In this document: piece after piece, positions 18,155 through 25,548 of the stretch
Layout of the letters: the number at the start of each line of letters is the position of its first letter
Numbering within the stretch: position 1 is the first letter of the stretch
Assembly (NCBI RefSeq): GCF_013409425.1
Contig: NZ_JACCAC010000001.1
Location: 1,178,001-1,242,000 of the forward strand
DNA length: 64,000 nucleotides
Source of the DNA: Nocardioides perillae
GTDB lineage: Bacteria > Actinomycetota > Actinomycetes > Propionibacteriales > Nocardioidaceae
Direction of reading: 5' to 3'
The notes under the pieces: model-generated
What the model was told of the DNA's origin: nothing
The model's database searches: none
Seen by the model: only the letters and a program-made list of their open reading frames with translations
Made by a program: the position numbers and the translations under genes

Positions 18155-18216
18155 GGTAGTCCGGCACACCTCGGCCCTCCAGCCGGTCCGGAAGGGCCGA
18201 GGTGTGTCGGACTACC
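18155..18216. repeat. Long inverted repeat, 24-bp arms
   Basis: Arms at 18155-18178 (GGTAGTCCGGCACACC...) and 18193-18216 (...GGTGTGTCGGACTACC) pair with one mismatch, a G-U pair in RNA, around a 14-nt loop. It lies 18 bp past the EAL-gene stop and upstream of the VWA gene, both leftward, so it may terminate the EAL transcript. Confidence 0.75.
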
Positions 18217-18234
18217 GCGCTGGGGGGACCCGGC

Positions 18235-19035
18235 TCAGTCGACGATCAGCGCGCGGGCGGGCTGGGGGCGCCCGAGGTGGTGGCCCTGGCCGACGCGGCA
18301 GCCGAGGGCACGCAGGTGGGCGAGCTGGACGGCGTCCTCGACGCCCTCGGCGACGACCTCGCGCCCGGCCGCCTCGACGAGGGCGAGCACGGCGCGCACC
18401 AGCTCGAACTCCTCGGGCGACGAGCCGATGCCGGCGGTGAGGGAGCGGTCGACCTTGACGGTGTCGACCGGCGAGGCCCGCAGCTGGGCGATCGAGGACC
18501 ACCCGGTGCCGAAGTCGTCGAGGCCGAGGCGCACCCCGGTCGCGACGAGGTCCTCGAGCACCGGCACGACCGAGTCGGGGCCGGTGGCCAGCGCCGACTC
18601 GGTGAGCTCGAGCAGCAGGCGGCCGGGGGCGACGCGGTGGCGGGCGAGCAGCGCGTGCACGCCGTCGACGTAGCCGGGCTCGCGCAGCTCGTGTGCCGAG
18701 ACGTTGGCGTGGACGACGACGTCGCCCGGCCAGGAGCGCGCCGCCGCCAGCGCGCCGTCGAGCACGACGCGGCCCAGCGCCGGCATCAGCCCGGACCGCT
18801 CGGCCATCTCGACGGTGGGCAGCGCGGGCTGCGGCCCGAGGCGTGGGTGCACCCAGCGCAGCAGCGCCTCGGCGGCGACCACCCGCCCGGTCGCGAGGTC
18901 GCGCAGCGGCTGGAAGGCCAGGCCGAACTGCGCGGGCGCCCGCTCGGACCCCGACATCGTGCTGATCGGCGAGATCCGCGACCACGAGACCGCCTCGATC
19001 GCGGTCGAGGCGTCCCTCACCGGCCACCTCGGCAC
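18235..19035 (-). CDS. EAL-domain protein with replaced N-terminus
   Basis: Cyclic-di-GMP phosphodiesterase-type domain. The catalytic pattern looks complete: AAEALLRW (EAL), HANVSAHEL (Asn), LLELTESA (Glu), [17 protein letters not shown] (Lys), AEGVED (Glu) and GQGHHLGRP (Gln). EAL homology begins only at [15 protein letters not shown], encoded near 18940. The 32 residues before it ([16 protein letters not shown]...) are antisense to a PilB fragment, so the original 5' end, including any GGDEF or sensor domain, has been lost. The GTG at 19035 is the first in-frame start. The product of 266 residues could still fold as a stand-alone EAL domain. Confidence 0.7.
   Translation of the reverse strand: MPRWPVRDASTAIEAVSWSRISPISTMSGSERAPAQFGLAFQPLRDLATGRVVAAEALLRWVHPRLGPQPALPTVEMAERSGLMPALGRVVLDGALAAARSWPGDVVVHANVSAHELREPGYVDGVHALLARHRVAPGRLLLELTESALATGPDSVVPVLEDLVATGVRLGLDDFGTGWSSIAQLRASPVDTVKVDRSLTAGIGSSPEEFELVRAVLALVEAAGREVVAEGVEDAVQLAHLRALGCRVGQGHHLGRPQPARALIVD
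18941..19031 (+). pseudogene. Fragment of a PilB/GspE-type pilus ATPase
   Basis: About 30 codons read [18 protein letters not shown] then [12 protein letters not shown]. This is the Walker B region (IVLIGEIRD) and the start of the His box of type IV pilus assembly ATPases. Homology stops abruptly at both ends. The piece is embedded antisense in the start of the EAL reading frame. The residues that remain are well conserved, which suggests a recent loss. Confidence 0.75.
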
Positions 19036-19171
19036 CCGACGAGGCGTCCGGGCCCGCGTCGGCGGCCGCCGACGGCTCCGGGGGCTGACGTGGCGCCCTG
19101 GGGGAGGCGGCGCTGGCGGTTGCCGGCGCCACCGTGCCCGGGGTCGGTGGCGCCGTGCTCACCCGCTCGCC
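19032..19171. other. Unassigned spacer between pilus-gene remnants
   Basis: About 140 bp of normal high GC between the PilB piece and the pilin piece. One rightward frame ends with [14 protein letters not shown] before a stop at about 19088, and another reads [22 protein letters not shown]. Either could be a scrap of another pilus gene, but neither can be assigned. Confidence 0.4.
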
Positions 19172-19483
19172 GGTATCGCCATCCCGCTGTTCCTGAACCA
19201 GCGTCAGAAGGCGGCCGACGCCGCGACGAAGTCCGACCTGAAGAACGCCGCCACCGTCCTCGAGACCTACTTCGTCGACAACCAGACATACACGGGCGTG
19301 GTCTCTGATGACCTCGCGGAATCGAATGACGACATCACGCTCACCCTCGCGGTGGCGTCCGACGGTGCTACCTACTGCATCACGGGTGTGAACTCGCAAG
19401 GAAGCAAGGACTTCAAGTACGACGCCAACGGTGGCGGCCTCGCGGAAGGAACTTGTACGGGTTACACCCCGCCGACCCCTTGA
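19172..19483 (+). pseudogene. 5'-truncated type IV pilin
   Basis: The frame reads [40 protein letters not shown] and on to [11 protein letters not shown] and a stop at 19483. This is a type IV pilin from the end of the conserved helix (normally preceded by FTLIELLVVxxIIGILAA) through the variable C-terminal domain with a Cys pair (YCITG and GTCTG). The leader peptide, prepilin cleavage site and first half of the helix are missing. AT-rich codons in the variable part are typical of pilins. A strong terminator follows, so this was once an expressed gene. Confidence 0.8.
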
Positions 19484-19491
19484 TTCACCCC

Positions 19492-19523
19492 AGGCGGCGC
19501 GCCACCCCCGTGGCGCGCCGCCT
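19492..19523 (+). terminator. Hairpin after the pilin remnant
   Basis: AGGCGGCGCGCCAC (19492-19505), a CCCC loop, then the perfect 14-nt complement (19510-19523). It follows the pilin stop by 8 nt and precedes the sigma-factor gene by 49 nt. Confidence 0.75.
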
Positions 19524-19572
19524 CGCGGCGTACCCCTGCACGACCCCTGACCAGGAAGGCCGGGGCCCTGCG

Positions 19573-20451
19573 ATGACCGACCTCCTCGCCCTGCCGGCGC
19601 ACCCGCGCACGGTGACCGGCGCGCCGCGACGCGCGCGGCACGACCGCGGCGCGATGATCGTGCCCGCCCAGCGCTCCCCCCGCGCCGGCCGCCCCGAGGA
19701 GACCCCTGTGCCCGCCGAGACCGAGAGCGCCGTCGACGTGCCCGCGCTCGACGCGGTGTGGACCGAGTTCAAGGCCACGGGTGAGGTCGAGCTGCGCAAC
19801 CGGTTGGTGGTGCAATACTCCCCGCTCGTGAAGTACGTCGCCGGCCGCGTCCGTGCCGGCCTGCCGCAGTCCGTCGACCACGCCGACCTGGTGTCGGAGG
19901 GGATGATCGGGCTGATCGACGCGCTGGAGAAGTTTGAGCCGCAGCGGGGCCTGGCCTTCCCGACCTACGCCGTGCCGCGCATCCGGGGCGCGATCATCGA
20001 CTCCATCCGCGCCGCCGACTGGGTGCCGCGCTCCGTGCGCACCCGCGTGCGCGACGTCGAGCGGGCCAGGGCCGAGCTCGCTGAGCGCCTCGGCCGCGCC
20101 GCGACCGACGACGAGGTCGCCGCCGAGCTCGGCACCACCGCGGCCGAGCTGCGCACGGCCGCCGAGCCGCGCACCTTCGTCTCCTACGCCTCGACCGACG
20201 ACCTCGCCGACCTCGAGGAGCTCTCACCCGCCCTCGACGACGCCTTCGGCGACGACGGCGTGCGTGCGCTGCTGATGCCGGCCGTGCACGCACTGCCCGA
20301 GCGCGACCGCGTGGTCGTCGCGCTCTACTTCTTCGAGGGCCTCACCCTCGCCGAGATCGGTCAGGTCCTCGGCGTCACCGAGTCGCGGGTCAGCCAGCTG
20401 CGCTCCCGCGCCACCCGCGCCCTCCGCGAGGCGCTCGCCGACCTGTCCTGA
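19573..20451 (+). CDS. whiG: FliA/WhiG-type RNA polymerase sigma factor
   Basis: A group 3 sigma factor. Region 2 has VKYVAGRVRAGLP, DLVSEGMIGLIDALEKFEP and YAVPRIRGAIIDSIR; region 3 has RVRDVERARAELAERLGR; the region 4 helix-turn-helix is LTLAEIGQVLGVTESRVSQL. In Streptomyces the orthologue controls spore formation; in motile relatives it controls flagella. The ATG at 19573 gives 292 residues with AGGAAGG upstream. The first 45 residues are low-complexity, and a GTG at 19708 (VPAETESAVDVP, GAGGAG upstream) would give a more typical 247 residues. It lies directly behind the pilus remnants. Confidence 0.85.
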   Translation: MTDLLALPAHPRTVTGAPRRARHDRGAMIVPAQRSPRAGRPEETPVPAETESAVDVPALDAVWTEFKATGEVELRNRLVVQYSPLVKYVAGRVRAGLPQSVDHADLVSEGMIGLIDALEKFEPQRGLAFPTYAVPRIRGAIIDSIRAADWVPRSVRTRVRDVERARAELAERLGRAATDDEVAAELGTTAAELRTAAEPRTFVSYASTDDLADLEELSPALDDAFGDDGVRALLMPAVHALPERDRVVVALYFFEGLTLAEIGQVLGVTESRVSQLRSRATRALREALADLS

Positions 20452-20521
20452 CCGGCGTACGCCCGTCGCGCCGCCGCCGCCCCCTCGCGCCGCACCGCCC
20501 CCCGCTGGGGTGCAATTGCTG

Positions 20522-20561
20522 GGTTGTCGCCCGGCTACTAGCCGATAGCCGGGCGACAACC
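20522..20561. repeat. Perfect 16-bp inverted repeat flanked by CAATTG copies
   Basis: GGTTGTCGCCCGGCTA (20522-20537) and its exact complement (20546-20561) surround an 8-nt loop. Three CAATTG motifs flank it at about 20513, 20565 and 20617. It lies between two rightward genes and probably terminates the sigma-factor transcript. Confidence 0.75.
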
Positions 20562-20705
20562 GCGCAATTGTGCCCAGCAGGGCTGTGCAACCCGCCGGTA
20601 ACCGCTCTGTCGCGCACAATTGCGCCGAGAACGACGGGCCCGAGGTCGGCAGGATCTCGCGCTGCCCTGACCGGAATCGGCTCGCCGGGCTGTCACCAGC
20701 GTCCG

Positions 20706-20711
20706 TAGTCT
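20706..20711 (+). promoter_or_regulatory. -10 hexamer of a leaderless promoter
   Basis: TAGTCT begins 12 nt before the GTG at 20718, so transcription should start at or next to the first codon. Confidence 0.6.
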
Positions 20712-20717
20712 TGGCCA

Positions 20718-21662
20718 GTGACCACCGCCCCCGCCGTACGCGAGCCCTCCGCCCCCGCCACGTCCGGGCTGGCGTGGCTCCCGCTGGCGGCGGTGGCGAC
20801 CACGCTGCTGCTGTGGGCGAGCGCGTTCGTGGCGATCCGGCACCTCGTCGACGACTTCTCGCCGGGTGCGCTCAGCCTCGGCCGGCTGCTGATCGGGGCG
20901 TTGTGCCTCGCGGTCGTCGCGCTGCCGCGGGGCCTGCCGCGCCCGACCGGCCGCGAGTGGGTCTCGCTCGTGACGATCGGCGTGCTGTGGTTCGGCGTCT
21001 ACAACGTCGCGCTCAACGAGGGCGAGCGCCGCGTCGACGCCGGCACCGCGGCGATGCTGATCCAGGTCTCGCCGGTGCTGATCGCGCTGCTCGCCGCGCT
21101 CTTCCTCAGCGAGCGGTTCACCGTCTGGCTCGCGCTCGGTCTCGCGGTCGCCTTCGCCGGCGTCGCGGTCATCGCCTTCTCCAGCGACCAGGCGGGCGGT
21201 CGCGACGCCCTGGGCGTGCTGCTGGTGCTGGTCTCGGCGGTCGTCTACTCGATCAGCGTGATCCTGCAGAAGCCCCTCATGGCGCGCCACCAGGCCGTCC
21301 ACGTCACCTGGATCGCCTGCACGGTCGGGGCCGTGGTCTGCCTGCCCTTCGCCGGCGAACTCCTCGCCCAGACACGCGCCGCCCCGGCGTCGTCGATCGC
21401 GTGGGTCGTCTACCTCGGCGTCTTCCCGACCGCGATCGCCTTCACGACCTACGCCTACGCGCTGCGGCACATGTCGGCCAGCTCGCTGGGCGTGACGACC
21501 TACCTCGTCCCGCCGATCACCATCGTGCTCGGCCTGGTGCTCCTCGGCGAGCAGCCGCCCCCGCTGGCCTACCTCGGCGGCGTCCTCGCCCTCCTCGGCG
21601 TCGCGCTCGCCCGCCGGCGCCCCCGACCGCGCCGCACCGAGGCGGCACCCGCCCCGGCCTGA
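20718..21662 (+). CDS. EamA/DMT-family transporter
   Basis: The 314-residue protein has about ten membrane helices in two EamA repeats: LLLWASAFVAIRHLVDDFSPG starts the first, with NEGERRVDAGTAAMLIQVSP at its end, and SVILQKPLMARHQAVHVTWI leads into the second, which ends PPITIVLGLVLLGEQPPPLA. Members export amino acids, metabolites or drugs; the substrate is unknown. The GTG at 20718 is chosen on leaderless geometry. It converges on the kinase-like gene with about 25 bp between stops. Confidence 0.9.
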   Translation: MTTAPAVREPSAPATSGLAWLPLAAVATTLLLWASAFVAIRHLVDDFSPGALSLGRLLIGALCLAVVALPRGLPRPTGREWVSLVTIGVLWFGVYNVALNEGERRVDAGTAAMLIQVSPVLIALLAALFLSERFTVWLALGLAVAFAGVAVIAFSSDQAGGRDALGVLLVLVSAVVYSISVILQKPLMARHQAVHVTWIACTVGAVVCLPFAGELLAQTRAAPASSIAWVVYLGVFPTAIAFTTYAYALRHMSASSLGVTTYLVPPITIVLGLVLLGEQPPPLAYLGGVLALLGVALARRRPRPRRTEAAPAPA

Positions 21663-21687
21663 GGCCCGAGGCCCGAGGCCACCGAGG

Positions 21688-22626
21688 TCAACCCAGCGCG
21701 GCGAGCGCCGCCGTGGCGTCACCGGCCGCAGCGAGTCGCGCGCCGAGGTCGGGTGCGCCGGCCAGCGCCACCTCGGCGGGACCCACCACGGCCTCGACCA
21801 GCCGGAGGGTGCGCTGCCACGCGAGCTCGTCGGGGTCCGGCGCGAGCACACGGCCGTAGCCGCGCGTCAGCCACGCCTCCTCCTCGCTCCCGACGTGCAC
21901 GCCGAGGCCGTCGCCGGTCAGCCGCTCCAGGTCGCGCTCGCGCGCCGCGGCGCCCGCACGCCACCACCCGAGCAGGACGGGACGGTCGTCGGCGAGCAGC
22001 ACGTGGCGCAGGTGCAGGTCGCCGTGGCAGGCGACGAGCGGACGGTCGGCGCGCGGCGTCAGCAGCACGCGCGTCGCCCGGTCGAGCGCGCGCCGGTGCT
22101 CGCGCAGCCCGTCGCGCAGCGCCCCGAGCGCGGCCCCACCGGTCCGGGTCGCGACGACGCGACGCCGCACCGCCTCCAGCCGCGCCGCGAGCGCTGCGGG
22201 GTCGGGCTGGGGCACGGGCGGCAGACCGTCGACCGGCAGCGCGTGCAGCCGCCCGAGGGTCTCGCCGAGGGCGACCCAGTGCGCCCGTCCGAGCCGGGCC
22301 TCGGGCGCCGGCACCCCGTCGAGCCACGGCACGACGCTCAGCGCTCGCCCCGCCACCGCGACGTGCGCGGTGCCGTCGACGGTCGGCACCGGCGCGGCCA
22401 CGCCCGGCACCCCGGCCGCCGCAGCCGCGAGGGCCGTGGCGAGGCCACCGGCACTGTCGGGAGGCCCCAGCTCCACGGCGTACGCCGTGTCCCCGACCGT
22501 CACCCGCCACCGGCGGCTGCCTGGGCTGCCGGCCAGCTCGACGGCCGCGGCGCCGTCCTGGTCGAGCCCGCGCGCCGCCCACCCGGCCGCCAGCGCGTCG
22601 CGCACCGGCGGCGGCAGGTGCCTCAC
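21688..22626 (-). CDS. Phosphotransferase (APH-like) family protein, possibly inactive
   Basis: The 312-residue protein has the aminoglycoside/homoserine-kinase-like fold. The C-lobe catalytic loop ACHGDLHLRHVLL has the HxD. The metal-binding site that normally reads L-I-D-x-E/W reads VLLGWWRAGAAARERDL, with Gly in place of the conserved Asp. The N-lobe is short and Ala-rich. Loss of the metal Asp suggests weak or absent kinase activity. The GTG start overlaps the regX3 stop (GTGA), so the gene is the third of a senX3-regX3 operon. Confidence 0.7.
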   Translation of the reverse strand: MRHLPPPVRDALAAGWAARGLDQDGAAAVELAGSPGSRRWRVTVGDTAYAVELGPPDSAGGLATALAAAAAGVPGVAAPVPTVDGTAHVAVAGRALSVVPWLDGVPAPEARLGRAHWVALGETLGRLHALPVDGLPPVPQPDPAALAARLEAVRRRVVATRTGGAALGALRDGLREHRRALDRATRVLLTPRADRPLVACHGDLHLRHVLLADDRPVLLGWWRAGAAARERDLERLTGDGLGVHVGSEEEAWLTRGYGRVLAPDPDELAWQRTLRLVEAVVGPAEVALAGAPDLGARLAAAGDATAALAALG

Positions 22627-23300
22627 AGGTCCAGCTTGTAGCCCAGCCCGCGGACGGTGACGAGGCGCTGCGGGGTCGAGGGGTCGGGCTCGATCTTGGC
22701 GCGCAGCCGCTTGACGTGCACGTCGAGGGTCTTGGTGTCGCCGACGTAGTCGGAGCCCCACACCCGGTCGATGAGCTGGCCCCGCGTGAGCACCCGGCCG
22801 GGGTTGCGCAGGAACATCTCGAGCAGCTCGAACTCCTTGAGCGGCAGCCGCTGCTCCTCGCCCCCGACCGTCACGACGTGGCGCTCGACGTCCATGCGCA
22901 CCGGGCCCGCCTCGAGCACCGCCGGGTCGGCCTCGGGCTCGGCGCCGCGCCGCAGCACCGCGCGGATGCGGGCCACCAGCTCGCGGGGGGAGTAGGGCTT
23001 GGTGACGTAGTCGTCGGCGCCGAGCTCGAGCCCGACCACCTTGTCGACCTCGTCGTCCTTGGCGCTGACCATGATCACCGGCACCGACGAGGTCTGCCGG
23101 ATCTGCCGGCACACCTCGGTGCCCGGGATGCCGGGCAGCATCAGGTCGAGCAGCACGATGTCGGCGCCGTTGCGCTCGAACTCGGAGAGTGCGGCGTTGC
23201 CGTCGGCCGCGATGGCCACCTCGAAGCCCTCCTTGCGGAGCACGTAGGCGAGGGCGTCGCTGTAGCTCTCCTCGTCCTCGACGACGAGTACTCGGGTCAC
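22623..23300 (-). CDS. regX3: Response regulator RegX3
   Basis: OmpR-family DNA-binding response regulator of the phosphate system, 225 residues. The receiver has acidic VEDEES, phospho-Asp in DIVLLDLMLPG and Lys in YVTKPYSPREL. The winged helix has LPLKEFELLEMFLRNPGRVL and KTLDVHVKRLRAKIEPDP. Phosphorylated RegX3/PhoP binds GTTCAC-type PHO boxes; one lies upstream of senX3. The GTG start overlaps the senX3 stop (GTGA). Confidence 0.95.
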   Translation of the reverse strand: MTRVLVVEDEESYSDALAYVLRKEGFEVAIAADGNAALSEFERNGADIVLLDLMLPGIPGTEVCRQIRQTSSVPVIMVSAKDDEVDKVVGLELGADDYVTKPYSPRELVARIRAVLRRGAEPEADPAVLEAGPVRMDVERHVVTVGGEEQRLPLKEFELLEMFLRNPGRVLTRGQLIDRVWGSDYVGDTKTLDVHVKRLRAKIEPDPSTPQRLVTVRGLGYKLDL

Positions 23301-24514
23301 CGGATGACCTCCTGCTGGTCGGGGCCCGCGCCGTCGGCGGGGGCGTGGTCGGGGTCGTGCACGTGGTGCGGTGGTGCGGGTGCCGGGGCGCCCGCGGTCG
23401 CGGCGCGCGGCAGGCTGAGGGTGAAGGTCGAGCCCTCGCCCTCGACCGACCACACGCGCACGTCGCCGCCGTGGGTGGCCGCGACGTGCTTGACGATCGA
23501 CAGGCCCAGGCCGGTGCCGCCGGTGGAGCGGTGGCGGGCGGGGTCGACGCGGTAGAAGCGCTCGAAGATCCGGTCGATCTCCCCGGCGGGGATGCCGATG
23601 CCCTGGTCGGTGACGCCGACCTCGACCGTGTCGTCGTCCGCGCGGGCGGCGACGAGCACCGACGAGCCGCGCGGGGAGTAGTGGACGGCGTTGGCGACGA
23701 GGTTGGCGACCGCGACGGTGACCTGCTCCTCGTTGCCGACGACCTGCAGGCCGGGCTCGGCCTGGGTGACGACGGTGATGTCGCGGGCGCGGGCCTCGAT
23801 GGCGGTCTGGTCGACGGCGTGGTGCAGCACCGACGCGACGTCGACGTCGGCCGGCTCCTCGAGCGGGTCGTCGGCCTGCAGCCGCGAGAGCTCGATGATC
23901 TGCTGCACGAGGGTGCCGAGCCGCTCGCTCTCGGTGATCATCCGCCCGGCGAAGCGCTCCACGGCCTCGGGGTCGTCGCTGGCGTCGCCGACCGCCTCGG
24001 CCAGCAGCCGCACCGCGCCCACGGGGGTCTTGAGCTCGTGGCTCACGTTGGCCACGAAGTCGCGGCGCACGGCCTCGATGCGGCGCTCGCGGGTGCGGTC
24101 CTCGACCAGCGCGAGCACCAGCTGAGAGCCGAGCGGGGCGACCCGGGCGGTGACGTGGCGCGGCGGGTGCCCGGGGCCGCGGCGGATCACCAGCTCGGTG
24201 TCGCGGATCTGGCCGTCGCGACGCACCGCGCGGACGGCCTCGGCGAGCTCGGTGACCACGAGCTCCTGCCCGCGCACCAGCCCGAGGGCGTACGCCGGCG
24301 CCGAGGCCTTCAGGACCACGTCGCGCTCGCCGAGCACCACCGCCGAGGAGCGCAGGACCGACAGGACGGTGCCGACGCCGGGCGGCACCGCGGGCGGCGC
24401 CTCCTCGGGCACGCGGTGCTGGATCCGGTCGCTGACGTGCCACGCGAGCACGGCCGCACCGCCGACCAGTGCCCCGAGGAGCGCGGCCAGGAGCGCCTGC
24501 GTCGTCGGGTCCAC
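23297..24514 (-). CDS. senX3: Sensor histidine kinase SenX3
   Basis: Phosphate-responsive membrane kinase of 405 residues. The N-terminal helix is LLAALLGALVGGAAVLAWHV, followed by a PAS-like domain, the H-box FVANVSHELKTPVGAVRLL, the N-box NLVANAVHYSP, and the ATP-lid motifs DQGIGIP and GGTGLGLSIVKH. In related bacteria it senses phosphate limitation with the Pst transporter and PhoU. The GTG at 24514 is supported by TACGAT beginning exactly 12 nt upstream. It is divergent from phoU with a PHO box between them. Confidence 0.95.
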   Translation of the reverse strand: MDPTTQALLAALLGALVGGAAVLAWHVSDRIQHRVPEEAPPAVPPGVGTVLSVLRSSAVVLGERDVVLKASAPAYALGLVRGQELVVTELAEAVRAVRRDGQIRDTELVIRRGPGHPPRHVTARVAPLGSQLVLALVEDRTRERRIEAVRRDFVANVSHELKTPVGAVRLLAEAVGDASDDPEAVERFAGRMITESERLGTLVQQIIELSRLQADDPLEEPADVDVASVLHHAVDQTAIEARARDITVVTQAEPGLQVVGNEEQVTVAVANLVANAVHYSPRGSSVLVAARADDDTVEVGVTDQGIGIPAGEIDRIFERFYRVDPARHRSTGGTGLGLSIVKHVAATHGGDVRVWSVEGEGSTFTLSLPRAATAGAPAPAPPHHVHDPDHAPADGAGPDQQEVIR

Positions 24515-24574
24515 GCCGCGATCGTACGCACGGCGCGCCGCCCCCGGAGACCAGCGGGAGGCTGGTGGGCGGCT

Positions 24575-24596
24575 GTTCACCGCGCGTTCACGCCGC
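24575..24596. promoter_or_regulatory. PHO box between senX3 and phoU
   Basis: Two direct copies of GTTCAC at 24575 and 24586, spaced 11 bp (GTTCACCGCGC then GTTCACGCCGC), match the PhoP/RegX3 direct-repeat unit known from Streptomyces. The position in a divergent promoter suggests autoregulation of senX3-regX3 and control of phoU. Confidence 0.75.
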
Positions 24597-24635
24597 GGCG
24601 GTCTGGGGCAATCCGGGCCGCCTACGGTCGTGACC

Positions 24636-25295
24636 ATGCGTGAGGCCTTCTACGACCAGCTCGACCGCACCCTCGGCGACCTGGTCTCCATCACCCGTCG
24701 TGTCGAGTCCGCCGTCTCCGTGGCCACCCGCGCCCTCATGGAGGCCGACCTCGCCGCCGCCGAGTCCGTCATCTCCGGTGACGCCGCCATCGACCTCGCC
24801 CGCGAGCGCGTCGAGGACAGCTGCTTCGCGCTGCTCAGCCTGCAGCAGCCGGTGGCCACCGACCTGCGCACCGTCGTGGCGGCCCTGCGCATGGTCTCCG
24901 AGCTCGAGCGGATGGGCGACCTCGCCGTCCACGTCGCCAAGATCGCCCGCATGCGGGTGCCCGACCTGGCCGTGCCCGCCGACGTGCGGCCCACCGTGGA
25001 GCAGATGGCCGCCGTGGCGCTGCAGATGGTGCACCGCGTCGTCGACATCATCGAGCGCCGCGACGTCGAGGCCGCCCTCGACCTCGCCGCCGCCGACGAG
25101 GAGATGGACGGCCTGCGCCGCCAGAGCTTCCGCGACGTGCTCGACGAGGGCTGGGCCCACGGCGTCGAGGCGGCGGTCGACATCGCCCTGCTCGGCCGCT
25201 ACTACGAGCGCATCGCCGACCACGCCGTCTCGGTCGCCAACCGCGTCGTCTTCGTCGTCACCGGCGAGTACCCCACCGCCGACGCGCCCGCCTGA
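24636..25295 (+). CDS. phoU: Phosphate transport regulator PhoU
   Basis: The 219-residue all-helical protein has two tandem PhoU domains, with MREAFYDQLDRTLGDLVSIT at the start, ALRMVSELERMGDLAVHVAK in the first domain and LLGRYYERIADHAVSVANR in the second. The E/DxxxD clusters bind metals. It damps SenX3/PhoR signalling when phosphate is plentiful (family knowledge). The ATG at 24636 lies 13 nt after the start of TACGGT. Divergent from senX3. Confidence 0.93.
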   Translation: MREAFYDQLDRTLGDLVSITRRVESAVSVATRALMEADLAAAESVISGDAAIDLARERVEDSCFALLSLQQPVATDLRTVVAALRMVSELERMGDLAVHVAKIARMRVPDLAVPADVRPTVEQMAAVALQMVHRVVDIIERRDVEAALDLAAADEEMDGLRRQSFRDVLDEGWAHGVEAAVDIALLGRYYERIADHAVSVANRVVFVVTGEYPTADAPA

Positions 25296-25331
25296 GCCCA
25301 CCGTCGTACCGGCCCCTGGGTCGCCGGCGGG

Positions 25332-25505
25332 TGCGTCATGCGCGGTGTACGCGGTTGCGTCGGGACCGCATGACGCAGTGCGGGGGCGCCGGGGAGTGCG
25401 TCATGCGCGGCGTACGCGGTTGCGTCGGGACCGCATGACGCAGCAGCGGCGCCGGCGCGTGCGTCATGCGCGGCGTACGCGGTTGCGTCGGGACCGCATG
25501 ACGCA
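25332..25505. repeat. Three tandem hairpin units, 63-65 bp period
   Basis: TGCGTCATGCG starts at 25332, 25397 and 25460; each is followed after 24 nt by the exact complement CGCATGACGCA. Unit loops are nearly identical (one base differs in unit 1). The array fills the space between convergent phoU and gpm genes and probably blocks read-through from both sides. Confidence 0.85.
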
Positions 25506-25548
25506 GCAGCGGCGCCGGGGACCCCGCGACAGGCGAGGGCCGTGAGGC

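Noticed and set aside
18235..19035. Full GGDEF-EAL dual enzyme
   Set aside because: No GGDEF sequence precedes the EAL domain; the upstream DNA is pilus-gene remnant.
16167..20451. Horizontally acquired genomic island between YbjN and regX3
   Set aside because: G+C and codon use match the rest of the window apart from the pilin's variable domain, and no integrase or attachment repeat is seen.
25332..25505. Possible CRISPR array
   Set aside because: The repeating unit is continuous; spacer-like segments are the same in each unit and no cas gene is present.
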